Source of the DNA: Flaccisagitta enflata
Lineage: Eukaryota; Chaetognatha; Sagittoidea; Aphragmophora
Assembly: GCA_965153355.1 (NCBI GenBank)
Contig: OZ231126.1
Span: 68,448,001 to 68,512,000, forward strand
DNA: 64,000 nucleotides
Reading direction: 5' to 3'
The translations under genes were made by a program, and so were the position numbers. Below the pieces are notes generated by a model. It saw only the letters and a program-made list of their open reading frames with translations, was not told where the DNA came from and made no database searches. Shown here in pieces: positions 61,797 to 64,000 of this stretch; position 1 is the first letter of the stretch, and each line of letters opens with the position of its first letter.

Positions 61797-62160
61797 CATT
61801 GTTTTTGTAGTTGTTATTATTGCCCTTGCTGTGGTTGTTGTTGCTGTCGTAGTTTTTGTGGTTGTTGTTATTGCCCTTGTTGTGGTTGTTGTTGTTGTTG
61901 TTACTTACGTTATTACTGCTTTCATTTTTGTTGTTGTTGTTGTTGTTGTGGTTGTTGTCAGTGTTGCTATTATTGTTTTTATAATTTTTGTTTTAGCTAA
62001 ACATCGTAGTCATTGTTGTTATTCTCGTTGTTGTTTTGATTGTTGTTTTTCTTGTTCTTGTTATTGTTCTTATTGAGGTTGTTTGCATTGTTGTTGTTGT
62101 TTGCATTGTTGTTGTTGTTGTTTGCATTGTTCTTGTTGCTGTTTGCATTGTTGCTCTTGA
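61737..62160. repeat. (GTT)n and derived low-complexity DNA
   Basis: A pure GTT run at 61,737-61,796 followed by degenerate GTTGTTGTTATT and GTTTGCATTGTT units. Confidence 0.92.
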
Positions 62161-62230
62161 TGTTTTTTTTTTTATTTTTTGTTGCAGTTGTTTACGGTCT
62201 TTGTTGCAGTTGTTAACGGTCTTTTTTTTT

Positions 62231-62335
62231 AGTCGCGTTTTTTACTGCTCCTGCCCAATTGCTTGATTGGTCAATTTCATCACTGCCCCTGCCCACCCAC
62301 ACGCGACTGGGGTAGCCGTGTATACGGCCTTGTTC
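62231..62335 (+). mobile_element. Short AGTCGCG-family element
   Basis: AGTCGCG start, CTGCCCACCCACACGCGACT and GGCCTTGTT end, same subtype as 12,244-12,436. Confidence 0.6.
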
Positions 62336-62487
62336 TTTTTTGTATCAGTTATTTACGGTCTTGTTACTTTTGCCATTGATTTGATCCTTCTTGACTGCGC
62401 ACAAAACATTTAATACGCGAACACTAGAAATCGGCGTCTCCGTTACTATCCGTTTTTGGACCCCGCCCAGGAGTGTTTTTTTTTCGT

Positions 62488-62490
62488 GTG

Positions 62491-62562
<72 letters not shown>

Positions 62563-62588
62563 GTGTGCGTATGTGTGCGTGTGTGTGC
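62488..62588. repeat. (GT)n microsatellite
   Basis: GT run with GC and AT interruptions toward the end. Confidence 0.95.
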
Positions 62589-63320
62589 TCTAGCGCAGGT
62601 CATAGAAAATCCTGCTTTGAAAGGGCTGGTCGCTCGCTAAGATTGTTCGCTCACTCCGCTCACTCGCTTTGCAGCGCTCTGCTTTGCTCACTCACTCGCT
62701 CATAGGATTGCTCACTCACTTTGCTCACTCCCTCATGCCCCTATCCACCAACATTAGTGCTCCTTTCCAACTGCAACACTGACCCAGCCCACCTGCATAC
62801 AACTTATTTGTGTACTTCAAATGGCGCCAAGAAATGACGTGCCTCTAACGTTAGGGGTGAAATTGTATCAATAGGATTTTCTCAGACTTTATCCAACTTA
62901 GAAAGCTTGTTTCTTGGATGTTTTTTAACCGATTTAGACAAAATTCATGATGAAAAGGAAAAATTCTTTTATGTTCTTCTAAATGGCGCCAAGCGCGATC
63001 CTCTATCTTTTCTCATTTAGAAATTGAAGTAATTATCAAAATTTACTCAAACTTCATCTGACTTTGGGCACTTGTTTCTCAGTTGTTTTTTTCACCAATT
63101 TAGAAAAAATTCCTGATGAAAAGAAAGACTTTTGTGTTCTTTAAAATGGCGCCAAGCTTTCTTCTAGAAGTAGTTTGCTTACAAAGATAGAGGGGTATTT
63201 CAGCTTTTATGCTTGTGAATTGATGATCTTTTATGAGCAAATTCTGAGATGCGCGACCTTGAATTTGCGTCCTAACTCCCTTCCCCGACCTCGGGGACGT
63301 AAATTTATATATTTAGAAAG

Positions 63321-63487
63321 AACAAGGCCGGATACACGGCCAAAACCAGTCGCGGACGAGTGGGCAGGGGTGAGAATGCGCGTTTTCACACTAAGCGATC
63401 GTTTTCAACTCGAGCGTGACAGACTGACCAACTGACCAACCAACAGACGGACAAAGCCTCTTATAGAGTCGCTTGTCCGCGACTAAA
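63321..63487 (-). mobile_element. AGTCGCG-family element, reverse
   Basis: AACAAGGCCGGATACACGG start, GACTGACCAACTGACC core, GTCGCTTGTCCGCGACTAA end, a mirror image of the 12,244 subtype. Confidence 0.65.
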
Positions 63488-64000
63488 AACACTCACGGGT
63501 GGAGTAGCGAATTGGATAGTATCGGTGTAACTGACCTCTAGCGAACACCTTGTTGATTTGTGACCATTTCATAGTAGCTTTTGCTAAGTCATAGGCTGTT
63601 TCTTTTTTTTATCGCGTCAACGCGCGTTGATATGGAGTGAAAATGAAAACAGATTTGAATTGGTCATACTCTGGGGATATGACATGCAGCTCACTTTAAC
63701 TCACGTCGCCAAAGTTGACCCATAACAACCCTTTATTTTGAACTTCCTTAATTCATTGATTTTTTACTCAAATTTTTTGGAGAAAAAAAATCACCCAGAC
63801 ATGATTTTGGCCAAAAATGAATGAAATTCATTGCATTTGATGAATATTCTTCCATATTTGACGCGTGGGATCTATTCTAACGCAGGGAAAAAATTCCGAC
63901 ATTGCATTTTTCCTCGCGCTTTCGAGGAACAAACCCAAGTTGACTTCCCTACATTATTTTTCTTCATTCCTTTTACCTTCTTTCTTCTTTCTCTATTTCC

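Larger units (their letters stand above)
61133..63951. mobile_element. 2.8-kb insertion with 8-bp duplication in ABT1-R intron
   Basis: CATTATTT at 61,125-61,132 and 63,952-63,959; the left arm reads through at about 705-712. No clear inverted ends. Contains three AGTCGCG-family elements, a (GTT)n block (61,737-62,160), a GT run and three TAAAATGGCGCCAAGC-type blocks (62,820-63,160). No transposase or polymerase frame seen. Confidence 0.65.

Overview
This is nuclear DNA from a TE-rich eukaryote, most likely an invertebrate animal. The genes are interrupted by GT-AG introns and encode metazoan-type proteins: an ABT1/ESF2 nucleolar RRM protein, an RPUSD2-type pseudouridine synthase, mitochondrial ribosomal protein S17, two COX5B subunits and a KIF19-type kinesin-8. 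The species cannot be named from the sequence. Intergenic and intronic DNA is packed with microsatellites, minisatellites and short inverted-repeat DNA transposons.

The main structural fact is a giant imperfect inverted duplication. The left arm (1 to about 26,633) reads on the + strand: ABT1-like, RPUSD2-like, an unrecognised 221-residue protein gene, MRPS17, COX5B copy 1, COX5B copy 2, and the first exon of the kinesin. The right arm (about 37,077 to 64,000 and beyond) carries the same loci in reverse order on the - strand, with open reading frames intact. Between the arms is a non-palindromic spacer. It holds kinesin exons 2-6 (26,754-33,911), a 33-base run of N (33,912-33,944) and about 3.1 kb of mobile-element sequence. 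The simplest reading is two diverged haplotypes joined head to head at a scaffold gap; a true segmental palindrome is the alternative.

The arms are nearly the same in coding sequence but differ by many clean insertions. Left only: 408-bp and 428-bp elements with TA target duplications, a 616-bp foldback element flanked by TCCA, and a 2.2-kb element flanked by a 9-bp duplication. Right only: a 2.4-kb long-TIR element with an 8-bp duplication, two copies of a GGGTGAAG...ACCC element at TA sites, a 1.0-kb element with a 7-bp duplication and a 2.8-kb insertion with an 8-bp duplication. For each of these the other arm shows the empty site, which fixes the element ends. A hAT element with an 8-bp duplication (29,280-32,105) lies in kinesin intron 4 and keeps a transposase C-terminal fragment.

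Five genes (RPUSD2-like through COX5B copy 2) lie on one strand only 200-311 bp apart, with 3'-splice-acceptor-like motifs shortly upstream of four start codons. This would fit 5'UTR introns or spliced-leader trans-splicing. MRPS17 and the COX5B pair serve mitochondrial translation and respiration; ABT1 and RPUSD2 act on RNA or ribosome maturation; the kinesin is the only cytoskeletal gene. I saw no reverse transcriptase, tRNA, rRNA or CRISPR array, and no evident new enzymatic or defence system. The novel-looking material is the set of modular hairpin-ended repeat families and one intron that is almost entirely a repeat element.
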